Program-made: the position numbers and the translations under genes
From: Flavobacteriales bacterium UBA6057
Lineage (GTDB): Bacteria > Bacteroidota > Bacteroidia > Flavobacteriales_G > Salibacteraceae
DNA: 64,000 bases
Assembly: GCA_002428995.1 (NCBI GenBank)
Contig: DIYJ01000017.1
Location: 124,001 to 188,000, forward strand
Direction: 5' to 3'
In this document: one piece after another, positions 26,601 through 33,101 of the stretch
How positions within the stretch are numbered: position 1 is the first letter of the stretch
Layout: the number at the start of each line of letters is the position of its first letter
Notes under the pieces: generated by a model
Seen by the model: the letters and a program-made list of their open reading frames with translations, nothing else
What the model was told of the DNA's origin: nothing
Databases searched by the model: none

Positions 26601-26856
26601 ATCCAAGCCCTTTACCAACCATTCCATTCAACTCGAAACAGGAGATACCATCTATGTATTCAGCGATGGTTATGCAGATCAGTTCGGAGGCCCGAGGGGT
26701 AAAAAGCTCAAGTCTAAGCCTTTTAAAGAGCTATTGCTTTCGATGCAGGATAAGACGATGGACGAACAACACACCCTTCTGGATCAGCAGTTTGAAACCT
26801 GGCGCGGAGACCTTGAGCAAGTGGATGATGTGTGTGTGATGGGGCTGCGCGTCTGA
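23617..26856 (+). CDS. Sensor protein: reg_prop propeller, Y_Y_Y domain and SpoIIE-type serine phosphatase
   Basis: A 1079-residue membrane sensor starting at GTG. A signal peptide (about 1-28) leads to repeated reg_prop-type blades such as YFGTNDGLVRYDGL, IWVGTDAGI, LWIGTKSSGLL and IWMGTYGSGLYYL that form a periplasmic propeller pair (30-660). A Y_Y_Y domain comes next (about 690-745, KYKLEGFDMQWS), then a transmembrane helix (748-772), a coiled coil, and a cytosolic PP2C/SpoIIE phosphatase domain (about 810-1079) with DIVAGDFYW, DCTGHGVPGAMVS and DGYADQFGG supplying metal-binding Asp residues. In hybrid two-component systems the same front end carries a histidine kinase; here it signals through dephosphorylation, presumably of an anti-sigma antagonist. 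No such partner lies nearby. Confidence 0.92.
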   Translation: MRPYPSIGRASAGLLFALLFFLPALRSQTPLFDAFNLGEGKKTLRVQAVAQDERHRLYFGTNDGLVRYDGLNYEPIEICDSIPKHSVTALLWHDKELWIGGAKGQLFRLGENGSSITLHKDSSLTSARISDILAFEDRVFIGTYGDGVYLFHDSALTHINTTNGLGDDYTYDLAVHGDVIWVGTDAGITALNADGSVRGLVSMKNGLPDNIVKSIQPLDEEWLALGTHDLGVCRFNTVTQEFLILYTSENPWEHGTIESMVLGEGNSLWIGTKSSGLLHLQYAGDGIQTRAFSEINGLGSNRINTLFKDAEESIWIGNSNGVTLYRGGSFEYLTQSDGLPGANIYDVLEDRDGNYWFASEEGVIRFSYGPSGQGLISTFLSTEDGGQAQVVSLFEDDAGIIWMGTYGSGLYYLSPGSSEIRSIGADDGLTNSNVLDIASDPEGGVWLATLGGGVVHFEWEYGGSMVDELDIYAEVGSNYIYTVFLDSKGTLWIGTDGAGLAVYDTKGEYFKPAPEGPLASASIYAITEDEDGGMWFATAESGLFRYAQGAFTKWDEKRGVRSDFISGLKTGGDGEVYAIHSYGVDVLEKGMDMFKGHSSEMKGFNFEPNLNAVHYCRGHIWIGTESGAVKFECDHSGGDTITPKVALTGLRVLYEKQSLESGQSFDYSENHFVFDYKGIWMKAPERVIYKYKLEGFDMQWSFPTQTQVATYSSLPPGEYTFKVVASNGNGSWSEETASSYSFVILRPFWMQWWFYALLVLLLGAGITLFIRWRTQRLILEKQRLEDEVEKRTVEIREQKDIIEAKSEEILSSINYARRIQEAILPPMKLVKESLPNSFVLYKPKDIVAGDFYWMNQSKEENSDYDLIHFAAADCTGHGVPGAMVSVVCSNALNRAAREFGLCRPADVLDKVLELVVARFTKSAEVKDGMDVALCAYTPATKKLEYAGAQNPLWIVTKRDLGSEGFNIHPDQPADGSSFRLYEIKADKQPIGRYTESKPFTNHSIQLETGDTIYVFSDGYADQFGGPRGKKLKSKPFKELLLSMQDKTMDEQHTLLDQQFETWRGDLEQVDDVCVMGLRV

Positions 26857-26868
26857 TACCTATTCCCT

Positions 26869-27231
26869 TTACGAGGCGAGCCGGGCAGCTTGCTTCACCA
26901 GCACTTTCAGGCCTTCTTCATTGATTCCCGTTGAGCTGAATCGTACACTTCGGCTTTTCTTGCCGTCCCCTTGCAACATCCCATCGGGATCCTTCATCTG
27001 AGCGCCTTCAAAAAAGATCAATGTGATTTTGTCTTTACCGACCACCGTTTGGATGGCATTCTTGCGAGCAGCGTAGGTGAGGCAGTTTTTCCATTTGATG
27101 TCTTCGCTAAAGCCGTCATGCGCAGCGAGCACAGCGGCTCTTATTTCCAAAAACAGAGGTTTCAACGCGGGAGGAACTTCATTTTCGATGTAGTCGTTCA
27201 CACGATCGTTTTCAGATGCCTGGTAATTCAT
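26869..27231 (-). CDS. DUF1801 domain protein
   Basis: A 120-residue cytosolic protein of the DUF1801/YdhG family (iron-sulfur-frataxin-like fold). Visible features are the N-terminal DRVNDYIENEVPPALKPLFLEIRAAVLA, the central DIKWKNCLTYA and KDKITLIFFEGAQMKDPDGMLQGDGKKSRSVRF. The function is unknown. It is the last gene of a minus-strand operon that begins with an ECF sigma factor at 28862; only nine bases separate it from the DoxX-like gene. Confidence 0.9.
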   Translation of the reverse strand: MNYQASENDRVNDYIENEVPPALKPLFLEIRAAVLAAHDGFSEDIKWKNCLTYAARKNAIQTVVGKDKITLIFFEGAQMKDPDGMLQGDGKKSRSVRFSSTGINEEGLKVLVKQAARLAS

Positions 27232-27240
27232 GATTGAGGG

Positions 27241-27573
27241 TTAGGTGTTTTGTGGTTTGAGAAATGGGATGCACATGGCGATGAAGAGAATGGACACAAC
27301 TCCAAACACCATCATTCCGTTGGCAAAGACCACCCCGGTGGCAATGCCATAGCTGAGCATCAACAGACGGGCGGCCCAGTGTTGGAAGCATTGGATCAAC
27401 AGCATCCCTCCGGCCAGGGCTTGCATCGCACCAAAGGCCAGCGTCAACCAGTCGGGAAAACCTGCACCCCGGAAGAGCTCCATTTCTTCTGGCATCTGGA
27501 TCAGTTTTGTGATGCCGGTTGCTAGGCTGAGGAGGAGGAGCAGAATGAGTAAGATCGTTTTGGCTGTTTTCAT
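27241..27573 (-). CDS. DoxX-like membrane protein
   Basis: A 110-residue protein with four membrane segments (about 4-20, 40-60, 67-84, 87-105) matching the DoxX-like family: an N-terminal helix with ATGITKL, then GFPDWLTLAFGAMQALAGGMLLI. Family members are small membrane proteins of mostly unknown, sometimes redox-linked, function. The ATG at 27573 is preferred to the adjacent GTG at 27576. It is the fourth gene of the sigma-factor operon, 11 bases after the second NTF2-like gene. Confidence 0.85.
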   Translation of the reverse strand: MKTAKTILLILLLLLSLATGITKLIQMPEEMELFRGAGFPDWLTLAFGAMQALAGGMLLIQCFQHWAARLLMLSYGIATGVVFANGMMVFGVVSILFIAMCIPFLKPQNT

Positions 27574-27584
27574 CACAAAGAGGT

Positions 27585-27920
27585 TTATGCATTGAAGCGA
27601 CTTCCGTCAAAAAAGGCCTTGATTTCCACGATTTTTCCATCCACGATCCGAAACCACTCGCTGAGTTCGAAGCGACTGCCCGTATCTTTAATTGCTTCGT
27701 ATTCAACCGCTACCGTGTCGCCCTGAGCAATGCAGGATTTGATCACAATTTCCCGTGTTCCCGCTACTAAGGAGCGGCACGCTTCAGTGAATACACGCCT
27801 GCCCAGAACCTCTCCGTATGGGCTTTCGTGGCGTACCATTTCGTGCAACGGCATGTTTTCAAAATCCTGTGCCGGAATCAGCGACAGATAGTAGCGTACG
27901 GTTTGTTCGGGAGTTTTCAT
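27585..27920 (-). CDS. NTF2-like/SnoaL-like protein
   Basis: A 111-residue single-domain protein of the NTF2 fold. Recognisable parts are the helical start TVRYYLSLIPAQDFENMPLHEMVRHESPYGEVLGR, VAVEYEAIKDTGSRFELSEWFRIVDGKIVEIKAFFDGSRF. Such proteins bind or turn over small hydrophobic molecules, but no catalytic residues can be assigned. Its start codon overlaps the stop of the preceding NTF2-like gene by four bases (27917-27920), so the two are translationally coupled and may heterodimerise. Confidence 0.8.
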   Translation of the reverse strand: MKTPEQTVRYYLSLIPAQDFENMPLHEMVRHESPYGEVLGRRVFTEACRSLVAGTREIVIKSCIAQGDTVAVEYEAIKDTGSRFELSEWFRIVDGKIVEIKAFFDGSRFNA

Positions 27921-28348
27921 CCGATCATTTTATTGGATAAGGCCGCAGCATCGAAGTAGCTTCTGATGTGCTGGATCTTGCCGTGGTTTAAGGTCAGCCA
28001 GTCCGTGGCCAGATTAGTATCCGTAAGGGCTGTGCCTGGTATGCTGTAGCGAACCACAGCCTGATGGCCATCTAATAGGATCTGCTCAATTCGAAGTTCT
28101 TTCCCTCGGAAAAGAGGGGCGTGGTAATGGCCGAAGGCTTTCAAATCGTAGGTGCCCAGTGGAGTCTGGTATTGAAAGTCTTCACTCAATTGATGAAGTG
28201 CTGGTTCTTCTTCCAACGAGGCGTAGAACGTTCGAATCAATGCCAGCGATCGTTCGCGATCGGTCAACGTTGACTCAATCGCGTCCCAGATTGAATCAGG
28301 AGCCGGAAGGTCTTGCAACGCGCGTATGTGTTTATTCAGGTCAGCCAT
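27917..28348 (-). CDS. NTF2-like protein with anti-sigma-like N-terminal segment
   Basis: A 143-residue protein. Residues about 35-140 form an NTF2/SnoaL-like domain (LIRTFYASLEEEPALHQLSEDFQYQTPLGTYD and WLTLNHGKIQHIRSYFD). The first 30 residues, with LPAPDSIWDAIESTL, look like the sigma-binding N-terminus of Bacteroidota anti-sigma factors, where a similar APDxxWxxIE motif precedes the helical ASD-like region. It overlaps the upstream sigma-factor gene by eight bases. This arrangement suggests it acts on the sigma factor; that is inference. Sequence comparison alone cannot tell whether the N-terminal likeness is homology. Confidence 0.7.
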   Translation of the reverse strand: MADLNKHIRALQDLPAPDSIWDAIESTLTDRERSLALIRTFYASLEEEPALHQLSEDFQYQTPLGTYDLKAFGHYHAPLFRGKELRIEQILLDGHQAVVRYSIPGTALTDTNLATDWLTLNHGKIQHIRSYFDAAALSNKMIG

Positions 28349-28862
28349 ACACCGGTTTTAAGCGTTTGCGCAGCAGTGATTTGCTACGGCTCAGTTGCGA
28401 TTTGCTCGTTGCCTCAGAGATGTTCAGCATTTCTGCCACTTCCCGATGCTTGAATCCATCAATCTCTACCAACTGAAAAATGGTCCGGTATCCTTCCGGA
28501 AGGGAGAGGATGGCGCGATGTAAATCTTCCATGGCCAGGGCATCCGATTCGGCTGAGTCAGCCTCCACGGTATCCAGGGGTTCAAACGAGATAGGCCGTG
28601 ATAACTGCCGAAGCGCTTTTCTTACCACAATGGTCTTGATCCAGGCGCCCAGCGTGGATGTTCCCTGGAAACCCTCCAGATCGCGAAAGACTTCAACAAA
28701 TGCATCCTGCAAGGCATCGCTGGCAGCAGCTTCCGTTCCTGTAATTCGAAGAGCTCGGGTATACATGGCGTTTTTGTAGCGATCATACAAAGCCTTCTGC
28801 GCGGTGCGCTCACCGCGAATGCAGCGCACTACAAGTTCATGTTCATCGCGTTCAGGTTGCAT
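28341..28862 (-). CDS. ECF RNA polymerase sigma factor (sigma-70 family)
   Basis: A 173-residue ECF sigma factor. Region 2 (about 10-80) has the pattern ALYDRYKNAMYTRALRITGTEAAASDALQDAFVEVFRDL, and region 4 (about 115-170) has LPEGYRTIFQLVEIDGFKHREVAEMLNISEATSKSQLSRSKSLL. It recruits core polymerase to promoters it recognises with these two domains. It heads a five-gene operon followed at once (eight-base overlap) by an NTF2-like gene that could be its regulator. No fused C-terminal SnoaL domain is present, unlike ECF41-type factors. Confidence 0.93.
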   Translation of the reverse strand: MQPERDEHELVVRCIRGERTAQKALYDRYKNAMYTRALRITGTEAAASDALQDAFVEVFRDLEGFQGTSTLGAWIKTIVVRKALRQLSRPISFEPLDTVEADSAESDALAMEDLHRAILSLPEGYRTIFQLVEIDGFKHREVAEMLNISEATSKSQLSRSKSLLRKRLKPVYG

Positions 28863-28982
28863 GGATCATTACAAAGGGGCAAAACTTTGGCAAAAGGTTG
28901 CATGGAGGTGTGAACTTATTTTCTCGCATTCAGCTATCCTTTTCATTTGTTCAGCGTCTTTTTATCGATATCCACCGAAGAC

Positions 28983-29624
28983 ATGCGGTATTTTTCATTC
29001 CTGGCCCTCGTGCTTTTATTCTTCGTTATCAGTACTTGTAAAAAAGACACTGAGACTGCCGCAGATGGCTCTGATTGTGAGTCGCCTCTGAATACGGAAA
29101 GTGTGCATGCTATCCCCCCATCAAATCAGGATTTGTTGGTGCACGAGATCAACGATGAATTGACCTTTGTGGATTCCCTGGGCGACACGCTTACCTTGAT
29201 CGTGACAGATACCATACATTCATGGTTCGAGAGCAGCATCGAGGATCTTACGCTTCAGTGTCCCAGTTTTCACACCACCAGAACCGAATCGATGGTCATG
29301 CTCCTTCAATCAAAAGATGATGCTGTTAAACTGGCCTACGAGCTGAACGGGGAAGATTTTCTGTTGATTGCCGAAAGCATCACGGCAGGGGTGGAGGCGC
29401 GCATTCAAACGACTCCTCCCTTGAGTGCGGAGGGCGCTCACAACTATGATTTCTATTCTTCGAAAGCCTGGTTAGGGATTGACTACTCGGATGTCTACTG
29501 GGCTCGACCTAATGGTAACTATCACGGAGGTAATATAGGCTTCAGCACCCAGCATGGGGTGGTGATGATCGCCCTCAGGGTGGTTGCTAACGCTGACCCT
29601 CACCGCTGGGTGAGAATTCTCTAG
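28983..29624 (+). CDS. Lipoprotein of unknown function
   Basis: A 213-residue predicted lipoprotein. MRYFSFLALVLLFFVISTC places the lipobox Cys at residue 19, followed by the usual charged stretch KKDTETAADGSD. No family is recognised. Features are an acidic region, LTFVDSLGDTLTLIVTDTIHSWFE, and a C-terminal segment rich in Tyr, Trp and Gly (SKAWLGIDYSDVYWARPNGNYHGGN). It diverges from the sigma factor operon. The ATG at 28983 is chosen because the lipoprotein signal begins there. Confidence 0.65.
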   Translation: MRYFSFLALVLLFFVISTCKKDTETAADGSDCESPLNTESVHAIPPSNQDLLVHEINDELTFVDSLGDTLTLIVTDTIHSWFESSIEDLTLQCPSFHTTRTESMVMLLQSKDDAVKLAYELNGEDFLLIAESITAGVEARIQTTPPLSAEGAHNYDFYSSKAWLGIDYSDVYWARPNGNYHGGNIGFSTQHGVVMIALRVVANADPHRWVRIL

Positions 29625-29702
29625 GTCAATACGGGCCGTTGTTGGCCAGATGGAATTCAAGTCTGTTGGAAGGAAGGTTCAAGACAACCCAGACAGCTAG
29701 TC

Positions 29703-29736
29703 AAGAAAAAGCCCCTTCTAAGTGAACAGAAGGGGC
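29703..29736 (-). terminator. Rho-independent terminator of the cytosolic YceI gene
   Basis: A perfect nine-base-pair stem, GCCCCTTCT (29711-29719) with AGAAGGGGC (29728-29736), is followed on the minus strand by a T-run. It lies 30 bases past the YceI stop. A plus-strand T-run at 29741-29747 is slightly offset, so the structure could also stop the convergent lipoprotein transcript. Confidence 0.8.
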
Positions 29737-29765
29737 CATGCTTTTTTGGGTGTTTGCTCTTGATT

Positions 29766-30299
29766 TTATGACTTCACCAGCTGAACGTTCATGTGCAACT
29801 TGATGTCTTCACCAACTACTACGCTGCCTGCTTCAGTAACCGCGTCCCAGGTGAGACCAAATTCCTTTCTGTTCAGCTTACCGCTTACTTCAAAACCGGC
29901 TTTGGTGTTTCCGTAAGGATCGCCAGCCACTCCACCGAGTTCCGCTTCCAGGCTGATGGGTTGTGTGACTTCCTTGATGGTCAGATCCCCCTTCAATTCA
30001 TAGGTGCTTTCTCCCTGCTTGTGCAGTTTGCCATTCTTGAAATTGATACGGGGAAACTTGCTTGTTGCAAAGAAATCATCTGACTTGAGGTGGTTGTTTC
30101 GGTCGTTTTGATTGGTCTCGATGCTGTCTACATCCAGGCTGAAGTTCACGTTGGCTCCATTGAAGTCTTCAGAATCACTTTCCAGGGTGCCTTCAAAGCT
30201 CTTGAAGAATCCTGTTACGGTGGAAATAACCAGGTGCTTTACCTTGAATTGAATTTCGCTGTGTGTAGGGTCAATCGCCCATTTTGTTGCTTGCTCCAT
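29766..30299 (-). CDS. YceI family protein, without signal peptide
   Basis: A 177-residue YceI lipocalin-like protein lacking a signal peptide, therefore cytosolic. It shows the canonical family pattern: WAIDPTHSEIQFKVKHLVISTVTGFFKSFEGTLES, then RNNHLKSDDFFATSKFP and GDLTIKEVTQPISLEAELGG. Start ATG 30299 gives MEQATKWAIDPTHS, the usual Bacteroidota N-terminus; an upstream in-frame start would be in an AT-rich promoter region. A terminator follows the stop. The promoter carries short palindromes that could be an operator. Confidence 0.94.
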   Translation of the reverse strand: MEQATKWAIDPTHSEIQFKVKHLVISTVTGFFKSFEGTLESDSEDFNGANVNFSLDVDSIETNQNDRNNHLKSDDFFATSKFPRINFKNGKLHKQGESTYELKGDLTIKEVTQPISLEAELGGVAGDPYGNTKAGFEVSGKLNRKEFGLTWDAVTEAGSVVVGEDIKLHMNVQLVKS

Positions 30300-30321
30300 T
30301 GTTTTTGTGTTTGTTTCTGAA

Positions 30322-30347
30322 TACAAATGTATAAACATTATATGTAT
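30322..30347 (-). promoter_or_regulatory. -7 box and palindromic operator candidate upstream of cytosolic YceI
   Basis: The minus strand reads TACATTTG at 30324-30331, an exact TAnnTTTG match 24 bases before the ATG. The same stretch holds two near-palindromes: ATACA-AA-TGTAT at 30322-30333 and ACAT-TAT-ATGT at about 30335-30345. A MarR- or TetR-like repressor could bind them; this is inference. Confidence 0.5.
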
Positions 30348-30420
30348 CAACACTTAATTTTTTGAAAGCAGATTTGTTGCCTATCCAAAAAGCACTAACT
30401 CTGTACCGTATTGCATCATC

Positions 30421-30897
30421 ATGCTGAGTATTCTGATCAGGTTGGCCGTGTATTTTCAATCCATTTACAGATGGAATCTCGAACGGGAGAAACCAAGGGG
30501 TAGCAAGGAACATCCAGTGGATAACATAAATACCTCCATACTTATCTGGGCTTTGCTTTTAATGGTGTCGCTGCTTCTGTGGATGACCGGGATCGTTTTT
30601 ACTCCGTGTGATTGGATAACAGAAGGTGGAAATGAATTAACCGGCTACTTCATTGTAGCCTTTGGTTCAAGCGTTTTGCTCAGTACCGTGATTACGGCTT
30701 CTTTGTTTCTGTGGTCGAGCCGTCTGAAAAAGGCACTTTCAGAGGTCAATAGCAGAGCCGAGAAAGTAAACGTGACCAATATTTATTGGCAAATACCTCT
30801 TTTCATGTTCTTATACATCGCTTACTTATCCGCGCTGATTACCTATTCCAGATACAGCTGTGGTCTGTCAATCATCAATGAGAATGGATTCTGGTGA
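30421..30897 (+). CDS. Hypothetical membrane protein
   Basis: A 158-residue protein with three predicted membrane helices (about 40-60, 74-98, 119-140) between polar ends. No family is recognised. The first helix segment is LIWALLLMVSLLLWMTGIVF, and two Cys residues are on or near the loops. It starts at ATG 30421, diverging from the YceI gene. Codon use looks typical of the region, so I accept it as a gene, with moderate confidence since nothing else supports it. Confidence 0.5.
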   Translation: MLSILIRLAVYFQSIYRWNLEREKPRGSKEHPVDNINTSILIWALLLMVSLLLWMTGIVFTPCDWITEGGNELTGYFIVAFGSSVLLSTVITASLFLWSSRLKKALSEVNSRAEKVNVTNIYWQIPLFMFLYIAYLSALITYSRYSCGLSIINENGFW

Positions 30898-31013
30898 TTG
30901 TTGCCGACTGAGGGTTTATGACGCGAGCGGAGCGCTACTTGTATCGTTAGCTGGTTTTCTTGCGTCTTTTTTCACCGCGAACAGTCAATAGGGTAAATCA
31001 ATACTCTTAAACC

Positions 31014-31142
31014 ATGGGTGATATGAAAGAGCAGCATTGCTGCGAAACCGTTCAACAATCTCAAAGCCGACCGTCTAATTCCTGCTGCTCAGGCAGCTCT
31101 TCGGCTCAGTGCTGTTCATGTTGCAACTGCTGTTGCTGCTAG
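31014..31142 (+). CDS. Tiny cysteine-rich peptide (42 residues, 12 Cys)
   Basis: A 42-residue reading frame, shorter than usual annotation cutoffs. It begins MGDMKEQHCCETVQQSQ and ends in the tight cluster AQCCSCCNCCCC; Cys occurs as CC (9-10), CC (24-25), CC (33-34), CC (36-37) and CCCC (39-42). No database family comes to mind. It lies 55 bases upstream of a SigZ-type sigma factor that is itself Cys-rich at the end, and an inverted repeat sits between them. Possible roles are a metal-binding peptide, a ribosomally made peptide precursor, or a leader peptide whose cysteine codons regulate the downstream gene. The start codon choice (ATG 31014 or ATG 31023) is uncertain. Confidence 0.6.
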   Translation: MGDMKEQHCCETVQQSQSRPSNSCCSGSSSAQCCSCCNCCCC

Positions 31143-31150
31143 CGATGTTG

Positions 31151-31182
31151 AAAGGTAGAATGGCTTATGTCATTCTACCTTT
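31151..31182 (+). repeat. Perfect 12-base inverted repeat between Cys-rich peptide and sigZ-like gene
   Basis: AAAGGTAGAATG (31151-31162) is perfectly complementary to CATTCTACCTTT (31171-31182), separated by eight bases. The left arm starts eight bases after the peptide's stop codon. As RNA it would be a stable hairpin, but no T-run follows, so it is not an ordinary terminator. As DNA its right arm contains the -7 promoter box TACCTTTG, so it may be an operator. Confidence 0.85.
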
Positions 31183-31183
31183 G
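31176..31183 (+). promoter_or_regulatory. -7 promoter box (TACCTTTG) overlapping the inverted repeat
   Basis: An exact TAnnTTTG match ending 14 bases before the sigZ-like ATG at 31198. The nearest -33-like sequence, GTTG at 31147-31150, is 25 bases away, which is long. The overlap with the right arm of the repeat suggests that a bound repressor would block the promoter. Confidence 0.45.
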
Positions 31184-31197
31184 AATGCTTCAATACG

Positions 31198-31737
31198 ATG
31201 AGTACAGAAGAGGTTTGGAATCAATACGGGGAAGATGTACTGGGGTACTTTTCCAGGAAAACAAATGATCCGGAACTAGCATCAGATCTACGCCAAGAGG
31301 TTTTTCTCAGGGTTCATCAGCGTTTGGGTTCGCTGAGAGAACACCAGAAAACTGCGCACTGGCTTTCTGCGATTTCCAGAAATGTTTTGGTCGATCACTG
31401 GAAGCAGAAGGGTCGAGAGCGTTCGTCAGTTCTATTGCCCAAGGAGCATGAAGATGGTTCGCTGCATCGAATGGCAGACGTGTGCATTCAAAACATGATC
31501 AAGACATTGCCTGAAAAATATGCAGGCCCACTGGCCATGGGTGATTTGGAGGGCGTTAAGCAACAGCAGATTGCGGAGCAATATCAGATTACGCTCAGTG
31601 GCGCTAAATCAAGAATTCAGCGTGGCAGAGTCATGCTGAAAGAAGCCATTCAGAACTGTTGCAAGGTGGAGTTGAATAAACGGAACGAATTGGTCGATGC
31701 TGATTGCGTTCACGATGACTGTGGTTGCAGCGACTAG
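31198..31737 (+). CDS. sigZ: SigZ-type ECF sigma factor with cysteine-rich C-terminus
   Basis: A 179-residue sigma-70 family protein. Region 2 is visible at about 5-75 (DVLGYFSRKTNDPELASDLRQEVFLRVHQRL, WLSAISRNVLVDHWKQKG) and region 4 at about 100-155 (LPEKYAGPLAMGDLEGVKQQQIAEQYQITLSGAKSRIQRGR). The C-terminus has AIQNCCKVELNKRNELVDADCVHDDCGCSD: five Cys, matching the tail of SigZ and resembling the Cys-rich regulatory domain of metal-sensing CorE-type factors. The tail may sense a thiol or metal directly, in place of a separate anti-sigma. It follows a Cys-rich peptide gene and an inverted repeat. Its stop overlaps the convergent helicase gene by four bases. Confidence 0.88.
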   Translation: MSTEEVWNQYGEDVLGYFSRKTNDPELASDLRQEVFLRVHQRLGSLREHQKTAHWLSAISRNVLVDHWKQKGRERSSVLLPKEHEDGSLHRMADVCIQNMIKTLPEKYAGPLAMGDLEGVKQQQIAEQYQITLSGAKSRIQRGRVMLKEAIQNCCKVELNKRNELVDADCVHDDCGCSD

Positions 31738-32984
31738 CGCTTGGGCTTTCCACCCCGCGACTTTCCGCCACTTCGTCCTCCGCCTTTTCCGCCACGGCCG
31801 CCTTTGCCACGGAAGTTTTTCTTGCTTCCTGCGTTAGGGTTCCATTCGGGACTTTCACCAATCTCAGGTGGAACAGGCAGCTTCATCACTTCCCGCTCCA
31901 TCAGGCGTTCAATCCGAAGAAGCTTGTACATGTCTTCTTCATTCACCAGGGTGATGGCTACTCCTGTGGTCTCAGCCCGGGCCGTTCGTCCAATGCGGTG
32001 CACGTAGTCTTCGGCATCACCGGGAACATTGTAGTTGATCACCAGATTGATGTCCTTGATATCAATTCCACGACTCAAAACATCTGTGGCCACCAAGACG
32101 CGCGTTTCCCGGGATTTGAAGCGCATCAAGACTTCTTCACGCTCGCGTTGCTCGAGGTCTGAACTGATGCCCTCTACCTTGAATTCCTTGTTTTTCAGCG
32201 CGCGTACAATGTCATTGACTTCACGCTTTGTAGAGCTAAAAACCAGGATGCTTTTATAGTTGGGCTTGTCATCGATCAATCGCTTGATCAGCTTCACCTT
32301 TAGGGGATCGTAGCTCAGGTACACAGCTTGCAAGACACCTTCAGCAGGTTTGGAGATTGCAATCGTGATCTCATCCGGGTCGGTCAGGATTTCGTTGGAC
32401 AGATCCCGGATCTTCTTGGGCATCGTAGCGCTGAAGAGCAAGGTTTGTCGCTTTTTGGGTAGGTAGCTGAAAATCCTTAGAATGTCGTCATAGAAGCCAA
32501 TGTCGAGCATGCGATCCGCCTCATCCAGGATCACATGTCGCACCGCTTCCAGCTTCATGTAGCCCATGTTAAGGTGTGCGATGAACTTCCCCGGAGTAGC
32601 GACCACGATGTCTGCTCCCCGATCCAGCGCTTTACGCTGTTCGTCCCAGTCGTCTCCATCACCACCGCCATATACGGCAATCGATTCAAGGTTGGAGAAA
32701 TAGGTAAATCCCTGAATTTGCTGATCAATTTGAATGGCCAACTCCCGCGTAGGCACAATCACCACTGTATTGATTCCGGCATTGCCGTCTTTCATCAGTC
32801 GATGGATAATCGGAAGGATGAAGGCTGCTGTTTTGCCCGTGCCTGTTTGCGCACACGCAATGAGGTCTTTATCGTTTAAGATTTTGGGAATGGCCTGTTG
32901 CTGAATAGGCGTAGCCTTCTGAAATCCCATGTAGTCGATCGCCTCGATCAACGATTCGTTGAGTCCTAATTCGTCAAATTTCAC
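31734..32984 (-). CDS. DEAD-box RNA helicase (RhlE-like)
   Basis: A 416-residue ATP-dependent RNA helicase acting on ribosomal or messenger RNA. It starts at GTG 32984 and shows the Q motif FQKATPIQQQAIP (about 21-33), motif I AQTGTGKT (45-52), PTRELA, DEAD (154-157), SAT, then the second RecA domain with ILVFSSTKREV, ATDVLSRGIDIKDI and HRIGRTAR. A Gly/Lys/Arg-rich C-terminal tail (GGRGGKGGGRSGGKSRGG) probably binds RNA. A cold-stress or ribosome-assembly role is usual for RhlE. Its end overlaps the end of the sigZ-like gene by four bases (31734-31737). Confidence 0.94.
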   Translation of the reverse strand: MKFDELGLNESLIEAIDYMGFQKATPIQQQAIPKILNDKDLIACAQTGTGKTAAFILPIIHRLMKDGNAGINTVVIVPTRELAIQIDQQIQGFTYFSNLESIAVYGGGDGDDWDEQRKALDRGADIVVATPGKFIAHLNMGYMKLEAVRHVILDEADRMLDIGFYDDILRIFSYLPKKRQTLLFSATMPKKIRDLSNEILTDPDEITIAISKPAEGVLQAVYLSYDPLKVKLIKRLIDDKPNYKSILVFSSTKREVNDIVRALKNKEFKVEGISSDLEQREREEVLMRFKSRETRVLVATDVLSRGIDIKDINLVINYNVPGDAEDYVHRIGRTARAETTGVAITLVNEEDMYKLLRIERLMEREVMKLPVPPEIGESPEWNPNAGSKKNFRGKGGRGGKGGGRSGGKSRGGKPKR

Positions 32985-33101
32985 GCTTTGAAGGTCTGAT
33001 TAATTTCCATGCCCCACCGGGAACTTTGATCCAAGTGTCGATATGAGGGTCAGGGAATGAGTGCAAAGGCCGCAGCGATTGCTGTGTTTCAGGAAGTGGG
33101 A

